From positions 1-42,990 of the forward strand of contig JBFISM010000014.1 in assembly GCA_041608535.1 (NCBI GenBank): 42,990 nt of DNA, written 5' to 3'. Position 1 is the stretch's first letter; every line of letters starts with the position of its first letter. A program made the translations under genes and the position numbers. The notes below the pieces were generated by a model. The model made no database searches, was not told the origin of the DNA, and saw only the letters and a program-made list of their open reading frames with translations. This document shows positions 16,563 to 25,500 of the stretch, piece after piece. This DNA comes from JBFISM01 sp041608535 (GTDB lineage: Bacteria > Actinomycetota > Acidimicrobiia > Spongiisociales > UBA5794).

Positions 16563-17833
16563 AGTTCGCTCGGCACGAGGAATCGCTCGTGGTAGCTCTG
16601 CGCAGCGTCATCCAGCTCGGCTTCGTCGATCCCGAATTGCTCCAGCGAGTACTCGTGCAGACCACGCTTGTGCTTCGGGTTGGCGGAGAGATGGTTGGTC
16701 ATGCCGGCTTCCATCTCCGGCGAGGTCGCATAACCGAAGTGGTCGTGGATCCGGCGCACCGTCTCGACGGGATGTTGCACCAGATCCTCGTATTGCACGT
16801 CTACGATCCGGTCGGCGGGAAGCCTGTTACGCACTGCGATGAGGTGGTCGAGCAGCCGCTCCGCATTTCCGACCCACATCCGGCCCAGATCTGTCTCCGC
16901 GACGGTGTCGTCGTACAGCAGATCACGACCCACGGCGAAGAGACTCACCGCCGAAGGCGCCACCTTCTTGAGATCGCGGTGGGTCTGGACGATGGCGGCA
17001 TCCGGGAGCACTTCCAGCAGCGATTCGATGCTGTAGATGTGTGCGGGCGACTTCAGCAGCCAGTAGCCACCACGACGAGCGCTCTGCAACAACTGGAGTT
17101 GGGATCGATAGAAGCGGTACGCCTCGAGATACGTCTCCGAGCCGAGCTCGTTCCACAGCCACTCCGCATACCCGGGTGCGTTCCAAAAGGTGTACGCCCA
17201 CGAGACAAAGGTGCGGTTGAGCAGCGGGATGCACTCCTCGGGACCGGTCGGATCCACGAAGTGGATCTGCTGGAACGTGGGCTGGAAGTAGTCGATGCTC
17301 TTCACCAAGGCTCGGTACACCAGCTTGCGTGGCTGTTCCTTCGGAACGAGCCGGGACCCCGGCTCAAGTGGGAACGCCGCCTCCCAGCCCATGAGCGGTC
17401 GGGCAGCCGGGTCCTGTGCCAGCAGGTTGAACAGGAGCGTCGTTCCCGTACGGGGCAAGCCGATCACGAACAGAGGTCGACTGATTTGCTGGCGGGTGAT
17501 CTCCGGTTCGGCATACAGCCGGTCGACGATGCGCAGCCGGGAGGAGAGGTTGCGCAGCAGCACCTTGCGCAGCATGTTCCGACCGAACGGTGTCAGCGTT
17601 TCATCGTTGCGGTAGTCGTCCACGAGGGTGGCCAAACCCTCGTAGATCGTGTCAGAAGCGGCGAAGTCGTCGAGCCCGGTGTGGCGCCGGGCGGTGGTCA
17701 GCAGCTCGTCGACATCGAGGCGGGTGCCGCCGTCAAAGCCGAGTGCCGTCTTCTTCCTCCCTGCCGCATTGAACGTGCGCACCGGCCAGGGCACCCAGTA
17801 CCGCTCGCCGCGTCGTGGCTTGCCGTCGCTCAT
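16559..17833 (-). CDS. PAPS-dependent sulfotransferase of the lipid cluster
   Basis: A 424-aa sulfotransferase of the Sulfotransfer_3 type. The PAPS 5'-phosphosulfate loop is PRTGTT (127-132, in FVIGLPRTGTTLLFNLLA). The 3'-phosphate-binding part is THRDLKKVAPS (Arg286, Ser294), preceded by LLKSPAH. Relatives include mycobacterial lipid sulfotransferases. The likely reaction is transfer of sulfonate from PAPS to a hydroxyl on the synthase product or on a glycolipid; that is inference from the neighbours. It has no signal peptide, so it should act in the cytoplasm before export. The ATG overlaps the stop of the second synthase (ATGA). No PAPS synthesis genes are in the window. Confidence 0.88.
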   Translation of the reverse strand: MSDGKPRRGERYWVPWPVRTFNAAGRKKTALGFDGGTRLDVDELLTTARRHTGLDDFAASDTIYEGLATLVDDYRNDETLTPFGRNMLRKVLLRNLSSRLRIVDRLYAEPEITRQQISRPLFVIGLPRTGTTLLFNLLAQDPAARPLMGWEAAFPLEPGSRLVPKEQPRKLVYRALVKSIDYFQPTFQQIHFVDPTGPEECIPLLNRTFVSWAYTFWNAPGYAEWLWNELGSETYLEAYRFYRSQLQLLQSARRGGYWLLKSPAHIYSIESLLEVLPDAAIVQTHRDLKKVAPSAVSLFAVGRDLLYDDTVAETDLGRMWVGNAERLLDHLIAVRNRLPADRIVDVQYEDLVQHPVETVRRIHDHFGYATSPEMEAGMTNHLSANPKHKRGLHEYSLEQFGIDEAELDDAAQSYHERFLVPSEL

Positions 17834-20800
17834 ATCCGTATCGCTCCTGACGCGTGTGCCGTCGTGGCAGCCGATGTGACCAGGGGCACGGCAACGGCGG
17901 CGGCCATGCCGTCATGCACACCCAGCGTCACGCTGTATCGCTCTCCGGTGTCGTGATCGCTCACCGTCGCCCGATTGCCGTCGTACGCAGTGACTTCCCA
18001 TCGTTTGGGCCGGCCCTCGAGACCGGTGCCGGCGAGCTTGGCCGCCGCCTCCTTGATGCACCACAGCGCGGTCGCAGCATCGATCCCCGAAGCGGCGACG
18101 GCTCGTACCTCGTCGTCGGTTGCGTATGAACTCGGCTCGAGCGGCGCCCCCCCGCCGAGCGGCTCGAGGTCCACCGCGACCGGGCTGGCAGCGGCGACGG
18201 CGATGGCCTGCTCGCCCGACCGGCTTGCGCTCACCCAGGGCGGGGTCCGGTCCTCGCCCGACTCCGCTATGAACGGCCGGCCGGCGTCGTTGTGGCTCAC
18301 TGCGAATTGAGCCGGATGCGGCATCGTCTCGTTGTCGACCTGAGCGGCCGCCCATCGCCGTGCGGCATCCTTGATGGCCGCTCTCGTCTGCAGCATCCGC
18401 CGGCCGCCGTGAGGCCTGGTGCGGGCCTGTTGGTACTCGCCCCATTCGTTCGAATGGAGGTACGTCCTCGCCAGCAGCGCCTCGTTGGTGTGCTGCGACT
18501 CGATGGATGGGAGCCACATCGCAACGGCGTCGTCGGGCAAGCCGTCGAGCCGGATCTCGCTTGTGATCGTGTGCCGGTGCGGGTCGACCCGGACCCGCTC
18601 GATCTCGGGTGCCACCTGGCTCACCCGGTCGCGCCATCCCACGACGCGAAACCACACGGCCCCTGCGCCGTCCTGCACCTCGATGTTGGCTTCGAGCACT
18701 CGCCGAGCAACATCGAAGTCGGTGTGCTCGACACGCACCGGGACCCGTGTGCCCGGCGGTGGTGGCGGCCGGTACCACTCGATTCGCTCGATGGCGACCG
18801 GCAGCACGTTGAAGGTGGTGTCATAGAACAGGGAGCCGACGAGTTGACCGGCGCCGTCGAGCACGACCGGATCGAGGATCAGTTGAGGCACATCTGTGAA
18901 GGAGAACAACCGTGCGCCGTCGCCCACCTCGATCTCTCCCACGACGCTGCGATCGCCCACGGACTGGATGGCGGTGACACACTGCAGCATCGGCCCATGG
19001 AAGAGGTATTCCTCATACAGCTGGTCGATGCCGACCGGGAACGCCCGTTCGTTGGTCGGCGCCGCAAAACTCAGATCGACCGTGCGGCGGTACTCGCGGG
19101 CGAACCGAAGCTCGGCGCTCGCGACAACAGCTTCGTCGGCCAACGCCCGAGCGGTGATCTGCACCGCTCCGTCGGCGTCGCCCGTCACCTCCGCTTCGAC
19201 CCGGAGGGTGCGCTCGTCGACCTCCTCGAACGCAACCCAACGTCTCGCCCGCACTCGATCCACTGTGATCAGCCCGAGACCGGGGGCCAGGCAGGCCGCC
19301 GCCTCGGCGAGGGTCTCGAGCGTGAAGGTCAGCGGCACCACCGGATAGCACTCGTTGGCCGGCTTGTACTGGAGCGCCTTCACGAACACGTGATCGACGA
19401 GGAACCGATCGGTGGAGAGATCGAGCCTCACTTCGGTGGCGATCCGACGCTGCGGCGCGAACTCCGTGACCGACCCGAGCAGCGGCAGGGGTGAGTCCGC
19501 ACGGCTTCCCGGCTGGGGAGGAGCAGGCTCCTCCGGCCCCTCTGTCGGGGTTGCGGACAGCGGCCCTACCTTCCCGTTCGTTGGAGCACGCGGGGCGTGA
19601 CCGTCGTGCAGCACCGACCAGTGCATCATGAGCGGCACCGCGCGTGGAGCCGGCTCCACGGCCGGCCGGGGCGTCTCAAGCGGCAGATCCGTCGGGGTCC
19701 GACCCTCGAACAACCCGCCGAGATCGACGTCGACTCCGATGGTGAGCAACTCCGCCACCATGTGCTGCACCTGGGTCAGTGGATGCCGGTGCTCGACATC
19801 GGTGGCCACGGCAACCGGTGGATCGTCGGTGAACATCGATCGAATGTTGTGCGCGAGCCCACCCGATCCCACCTGAATGAACACCCCGGCCCCGTCGGTG
19901 CGCATCGCCTGCAACGTCTCGAAGAACCGCACGGGCTGGGACAGGTTGGAGATGAAGGCCGTGCGGATTATGTCGGGCTCAGCTGGAAGCGGGCCTGCGG
20001 TGAGCGCCGAGTACACCTCGTGTTGCGGCAGCCTGTCCTCGACGATGGCCCCGATGATGGGTGCGATCTCGCGCTGGATGGGCTCGAACCGCGGTGTGTG
20101 CACCGGAGCGAACGGAATCCGCATGGCGATGACCCCGGCTTGGCGCGCCCGGTCGCAAACCTGGAAGACGGCCTCGTCCGAGCCCCCGACGACGAGGGTC
20201 TGCGGCGACAGATGCATCGCAAGCCCCACATCGTCGAGACCCTCCATGAGTTGCCGCCCCGTCTCGATGCTGGCTCCCAGGTAGGCCAACGATCCCAACC
20301 CCTGGGCGGTGAGGCCAAGGGTCAGCATCTCGGCGAACGTGTCCATGCTCCGCCCGTAGTCGGCGATACCGGACGCCCACAGCGTGCACACGTCTCCGAG
20401 GCTGACACCGCACGACATGTCAACGTCGATACCGAGCTGCCGCACGATCTGCCAGTTCGCCCAGTTGCTTGCGGTGACGCCGAGGTGCGCGAGCGAGACC
20501 TCGGAGGTGTCGTCGTCGTGACCGGTGAAGCCTCTCCCCCACATCGGAGGAACGAACCGCATCGGCATGGCCTGTCGGTCCGGCTCGGCGACGTGCGGTG
20601 GCGGATCGAGCTGAAAAGAGACGGGCAACGGTTCAAATGGCTCGTCGTGCGGCCCGTCCACGGCATCCCAGGCTTGTCTGGAGGCTGGAAAGTGCAGCAT
20701 TGTCTCCAGCTGGTGCTGCGGAAATTCGCCCGACAGCCCGGGGAACACTGCCGGGAAGAGCGCAGCCACCCGACCGGCGTCATCACGCACCTCGTCGAAA

Positions 20801-22578
20801 TACACGGCGGGATCACCCGTCGCCGGATCCTCGCCGGCACGGAGCAGACCGGCGAGGCCGTCGAGACGGTCGAGGAGACCGTCACCCGACGTCACGATCA
20901 CCGCCAGTCGCACCGGAGCCCCCGCGTCGGAGCGCAGCGACAGCGTGTACGCCAGGTCCTCGAGCCGCCAACCCACTCGATCGCTGCGCACGAACTCGGC
21001 TGCGGTGGTCACCTGGGCAGCGATATCGTCACGATCGGCGCCGGTGAAGCACAACACCTCGCTCGGTCGATCGATCGCCGTCGACAGCGGTCTCGGCTGC
21101 ATCGGCCCCTCCCCGCGATCCGGCGGGTGAGACGCCTCGCCGGCCAGCGGAAGCACGCTCAGGGCATCCGAGCGAGGTACGCCGGCGACCGCGGAGGGCA
21201 CCTCCTCGAGAACGACATGGGCGTTGGCCCCGCCAAACCCGAATGCATTGACCCCGGCACGCCGCGGATGGCGACCCGTCTGGTTCACCCAAGGACGGGT
21301 GCGATCGTTCACGTAGAAAGCAGCATCGCCGAGAGCCTCATGAGGCTGGGAACAATGCAGACTCGGCGGCAGTATCTGATTCGACACCGCCAGCGCCGAC
21401 TTGATCAGCGATGCGATGCCGGCGGCGGGCATCGTGTGGCCGATCATCGACTTGACCGAACCCATCGCCCGTGTTGCATAGCGCCCGAGTGGTGGGCCGA
21501 AGAATCTTGCGATCGTCTCGATCTCGGTGGCGTCGCCGATGGTGGTTGCCGTGCCGTGAGCTTCGAGCAGACCGATTGTGTCGGGGTCAACGCCGGCGTC
21601 CTCGTAGGCGCGACGCAGCGCTCGCACCTGGCCGGTGGCCGATGGCGCCAGGATCCCGGTGCCGGAGCCATCACTCGAGCTGCCCGTGCCCTTGATGACC
21701 GCATACACCTGGTCGCCGTCTCGGATCGCATCCTCGCTCCGCTTGAGCACCACGGCGCCGGCCCCCTCGCCAATCAGCAGACCGTCCGCGGCGCTGTCGA
21801 AGGGACGGATGCTGCCGCTGAGCGACATGGCACCCACTCTGGCGAACATGTACCAGAAAGCCGGATAGTGAGTGAAGTTGATTCCGGCGGCGACAGCGAC
21901 ATCGCACCTGCCCAGCCGGAGACGTTCGACCGCATGCTCCACCGAGAGCAGCGACGATGCGCACGCCGCATCCAGGGTGTAGGTGAGACCCCCGAGATCG
22001 AGCCGGTTCGCCGTCCGGCTCGCCACCAGGTTGGGGATGGCGGAAGCCAGGGCGTCGACATCGTCCGGGGGAAGCGTTGCCGTGAGCTCGGACTCGAGAG
22101 CTGTCATCTCGGCGGGACCGGCCTGTGGCATCACCTCGGCCACGATGCGCATCACGTTCTCGTACCCGTCGGCCCGCATGTACAGCTCGGCGAGTTTGGA
22201 GCCCGGGTAGCCGCCGCGCCCGACGACGAGGTCGGTGCGCTCCCGCGAGGGGGCATCAGGAGCGATCCGGGCATCGTCGAGAGCGGCGGTCACCACGTCG
22301 AGCAGGATGAACTGCTCCTTGTCCCCATAGCGCGCCACGTTCGGCATGACTTTGTGCTTGATCGGATCGTGCAGATAGCGCTCCGGGAGGAATCCGCCCC
22401 GTCCTGTCGCCAGGTAGCCGTCCTCTTCCAGCGGACGGTGACCGTGATGCCATCGGTTCGGAGACATCTCAGAGATCGCATCGACACCGTTGACTATGTT
22501 GCGCCAGTAGGCGTCGACATCGGGGGCGCCGGGGAAGACACAGCCCATACCGACGATGGCGACATCGTGGTGCTTCAT
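17830..22578 (-). CDS. Iterative lipid/polyketide synthase protein 2: KS, AT-like, DH, phosphopantetheinyl transferase
   Basis: 1582 aa. Ketosynthase (about 4-460) with intact Cys206 (DAACASS), His341 (EAHGTAT) and His381 (SMIGH). An acyltransferase-like region (about 595-960) carries GVSLGD (Ser726) where active enzymes have GHSxGE, yet retains a downstream His827 (APVHTP). A double-hotdog dehydratase (about 1040-1320) has His1063 (FLVDHVF) and Asp1241 (VVLDGAGQ). A C-terminal Sfp-type phosphopantetheinyl transferase (about 1400-1570) shows VAVDLEP (Asp1470, Glu1472) and WCIKEAAAKL (Lys1509, Glu1510). KS and DH match PUFA/enediyne-type synthases. The fused transferase should activate the ACP of protein 1. 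The ATG overlaps the stop of protein 1 (ATGA), so the two are translated together; an upstream open frame lies inside protein 1 and is rejected. Confidence 0.9.
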   Translation of the reverse strand: MKHHDVAIVGMGCVFPGAPDVDAYWRNIVNGVDAISEMSPNRWHHGHRPLEEDGYLATGRGGFLPERYLHDPIKHKVMPNVARYGDKEQFILLDVVTAALDDARIAPDAPSRERTDLVVGRGGYPGSKLAELYMRADGYENVMRIVAEVMPQAGPAEMTALESELTATLPPDDVDALASAIPNLVASRTANRLDLGGLTYTLDAACASSLLSVEHAVERLRLGRCDVAVAAGINFTHYPAFWYMFARVGAMSLSGSIRPFDSAADGLLIGEGAGAVVLKRSEDAIRDGDQVYAVIKGTGSSSDGSGTGILAPSATGQVRALRRAYEDAGVDPDTIGLLEAHGTATTIGDATEIETIARFFGPPLGRYATRAMGSVKSMIGHTMPAAGIASLIKSALAVSNQILPPSLHCSQPHEALGDAAFYVNDRTRPWVNQTGRHPRRAGVNAFGFGGANAHVVLEEVPSAVAGVPRSDALSVLPLAGEASHPPDRGEGPMQPRPLSTAIDRPSEVLCFTGADRDDIAAQVTTAAEFVRSDRVGWRLEDLAYTLSLRSDAGAPVRLAVIVTSGDGLLDRLDGLAGLLRAGEDPATGDPAVYFDEVRDDAGRVAALFPAVFPGLSGEFPQHQLETMLHFPASRQAWDAVDGPHDEPFEPLPVSFQLDPPPHVAEPDRQAMPMRFVPPMWGRGFTGHDDDTSEVSLAHLGVTASNWANWQIVRQLGIDVDMSCGVSLGDVCTLWASGIADYGRSMDTFAEMLTLGLTAQGLGSLAYLGASIETGRQLMEGLDDVGLAMHLSPQTLVVGGSDEAVFQVCDRARQAGVIAMRIPFAPVHTPRFEPIQREIAPIIGAIVEDRLPQHEVYSALTAGPLPAEPDIIRTAFISNLSQPVRFFETLQAMRTDGAGVFIQVGSGGLAHNIRSMFTDDPPVAVATDVEHRHPLTQVQHMVAELLTIGVDVDLGGLFEGRTPTDLPLETPRPAVEPAPRAVPLMMHWSVLHDGHAPRAPTNGKVGPLSATPTEGPEEPAPPQPGSRADSPLPLLGSVTEFAPQRRIATEVRLDLSTDRFLVDHVFVKALQYKPANECYPVVPLTFTLETLAEAAACLAPGLGLITVDRVRARRWVAFEEVDERTLRVEAEVTGDADGAVQITARALADEAVVASAELRFAREYRRTVDLSFAAPTNERAFPVGIDQLYEEYLFHGPMLQCVTAIQSVGDRSVVGEIEVGDGARLFSFTDVPQLILDPVVLDGAGQLVGSLFYDTTFNVLPVAIERIEWYRPPPPPGTRVPVRVEHTDFDVARRVLEANIEVQDGAGAVWFRVVGWRDRVSQVAPEIERVRVDPHRHTITSEIRLDGLPDDAVAMWLPSIESQHTNEALLARTYLHSNEWGEYQQARTRPHGGRRMLQTRAAIKDAARRWAAAQVDNETMPHPAQFAVSHNDAGRPFIAESGEDRTPPWVSASRSGEQAIAVAAASPVAVDLEPLGGGAPLEPSSYATDDEVRAVAASGIDAATALWCIKEAAAKLAGTGLEGRPKRWEVTAYDGNRATVSDHDTGERYSVTLGVHDGMAAAVAVPLVTSAATTAHASGAIRI

Positions 22579-25500
22579 CGCACCTTCACCTCGAGACCGT
22601 ATCCGGCGATGCGGTCGGTGCCGCATGCCAACACGACCTCGGCATGATCCGAGAAGCTGTTGATCTCGTCGAGGAACGCAGCCGCGCCGACCTCGGGGTC
22701 GATCAGCTCGATGCCCCGCTCCGCATACGCATTGCGCAGACCGGGTGACAGCATCCCGGCATCCCACGGGCCCCAATTGATCGCTACCACCCCCGCCGGC
22801 CACGAGCGATTGAGCTGATCGGCGAGCTTGTTGAGCACCTCGTTGGCTGCGGCGTAATCGAGTTGCGAGGCGTTGCCGAAGCGTGCCGACACCGACGAGA
22901 AGAAGACGAGGAATCCGAGATCCTCGGGACGCAACGTCGCCGCCAGCGTCAAGGCGGGACGGACCTTGGTGTCGAACACCCGGGCAAACGATGCGGCGTC
23001 CTTGTGGGCGAGTATCTGGTCTTCCACCACCCCGGCGGCATGGATCACGCCGTCGATGCGGCCGTGACGCCGGTACACGTCGTCGATGAGCGCGCCAAAC
23101 CGCTCGTCATCCCGCACATCGAGGGAGTGGTACTCCACCGTCGCACCGGCGGCTTCGAGCGCAGCGAGATTGCTCGATAGCCGTCTCGTCTTCACGATCT
23201 GGGCGACGCGACGTTCGATCTCCGACGGCGTCACGGTCCCTCCGTTGTGCGACGCCGCTTCCACCAGCGCCGCCCGCAGCTGCTCGGGCGTCTCGAGACC
23301 GCGCAGCTCGTCGGGTTCGTCGGTCGGGTGTGCCGGCTCCGAGCGGCCGACGAGGACCACGGTGGTGTCGCTGCCGGAGACGAGCCGGTGAAGTGAGGTC
23401 GCACCGATCCCCAGAGCACCGCCCGTGACCAGCAGCACGGCGCCGCTGTCCAGCCGCATCCCGCCTCCGGTGGGCGCCCGGCGCTCGAGGGCCACGGTCC
23501 ACCGGCGTTCTCCGTCGTAGCCGATCTCACGCAGATCGTCGATCCCCGACACTTCGCCGACCAGGGCTGCCGCAAGTGCGGTGCCGTCTCCGGCGAGATC
23601 GAGGTCGATGTTCTTGGCAAGCACACGGAGTTCCTTGCCCAGCGATTTCACGAGCCCGATGGAGGCGGCTTGGGCCGGGGCGACCGCTGCGCTCGACCCG
23701 AGTCCAAACCGCCCGTCGATGGCCGTCACGTTGACCACCGAAGGACGCAACGGGTCGGCGGTGGCCTGTAGATCGTCGGCGAACACCTTGGCCGTGTTGA
23801 GCAGCCAGGTCGCCATCGTGAGCGGTGCACGGCGATCGTTCCCGGCGAACTCGCCGCCGAGTCCCATCAGGTTGAGCACGGCACCGAGCCGCCCTTGCTC
23901 GGCGACGGTGCGGCGCAGCGATTCGAGCGACGCCTCGCTGGTGAAATCGACGGTGTAGCGGCGTTCGCTCGCAACGGAGAACGCACCGCCGGGGAGAACG
24001 TGGCAAACCCGATACCGGGTGAGTTGCAGGAGCGCATCCGCGTTGGCGGGAAGCGAGGCAACATCTCCGAGCACGAGAAGCACGAGATCGTCGGCCGGGT
24101 GAGAGATGCCGGTCTGCGGCGCAATCGGGGAAGCAGCCGGGGCCGGCACCGCGGCCACGATCGAGCGTTCGATCGTGGGCGGGGTAGCGCCGTCGTCCCC
24201 TGCGACTGTTTCTTCGGTTCCCTGGTGCGCCGGTCGTTCAAAAGGGCTCGCCACCACCTCCTCGGCTGGTGCTGCACTCATCTCGCCGGCTCGTTCCCGG
24301 TAGTAGCCAACGATGTCGCCGAGCGTCTTCAGCTCGATGAACGACTGCAGAATCTCCTCTTCGTCCTGCTCCTCCCCCGCCAGAACGTGGTGGTACGGCT
24401 TGAGGTTGCTGAAGATCTCCATCACCTTGATCGAGTCGATCCCCAGCCCCGATTCGAGCGGCAGATCGACGTCGAGCATCTCCTTGGGATAGCCCGTGCG
24501 CTCACTCACCTCGTTGATGAGATCTCGTTCGAAGGCCTCGGCGCTGGGGACGGCACCGTTACCAGTCACGGCCGCCGCGGAAGGGTCTGCAGGCAGCGTG
24601 TCGACGGCGGCCACGGCGGCCACGGCCGCTGCGGGTGCCACCGCAGCACCGGTCTCGCCGGGCGTCTCCTGTGGAGGTGATGCGGCCATCGGTTCGATGA
24701 CCGGGAGCACCGGAGCTGGGGCGACGACAAGAGCGGCCGGGACGGGTGCCGCTGGTGCGGCTGGCGCAGGGATCACGGCCGCCATCTCGGCGGCGGGAGA
24801 TGCCGGGACCGCCACGGCAGAAAGCGAACCCTCCGTCGGTGATGCGACCATGCGCTCCTCGAGTGACAGCAGCCGTTGCAGCAGACGGGTTTGCTCGGTT
24901 TGCAGCTCGAACCATTGCGTCACCATCGATTGGAGACCAGCGAATTGCGGTGAGGGAGCCTGGTGTGGAGTCGCACTCACGGAGGGTTCCTTTCTTGGTG
25001 GGATCTCATCTGCGATTTGTGGCGCACCGGCTTCGGATGCCGTGGGGGGCGTCTGCTCCGTCGGCGGCGCCCGGCCCGCTTCTCGCGACGGCCCGTCGTC
25101 TACCGGCTGGGGAGTGGATTCATCCGCTGCGGAGCGCACGCCCACAGCGCTGACCACCAGATCTGTCGGCTTGATGGCGGCCTCTGCATCCAGACGGGCC
25201 AGATACTCGGACGGTGATTCGTCGGTCAGCGGCCGGTACCGGAACCACGGCGCGACGTCGACCGGCAGGCCAAGGGCATGGGCGCGAGCAAGGAGGTGGG
25301 CGAGTGACGACCACGTGGGACGTCCCTTGCCGTTGTCGAGCGGAATCACGACATGCGGGTCGTCCTCCAAGATGCGACCGACCATGTTGGTGAGTGTTCG
25401 GCCCGGACCGACCTCGAAGAAGACGCGAGCTCCGTCGCGATACATGTTGCGTATCTGATCGACAAACCGGACCGGATTGGCGAGATGCTCGGCGAGCAGC

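Noticed and set aside
19597..22647. A 1016-codon open frame on the plus strand opposite synthase protein 2
   Set aside because: Antisense shadow typical of very GC-rich coding DNA; the translation is Arg/His-rich and low in known motifs, while the minus strand encodes a clear KS/AT/DH protein.
22579..22803. N-terminal extension of synthase protein 2
   Set aside because: It lies inside the KR region of protein 1 in another frame; the ATGA overlap at 22578 and the KS start (HDVAIVGMGC) fix the start.
24590..24790. Ala/Val-rich low-complexity stretch in protein 1 considered as extra ACPs or a membrane segment
   Set aside because: It contains no DSL/DSI motif and is broken by prolines; it reads as a flexible interdomain linker.
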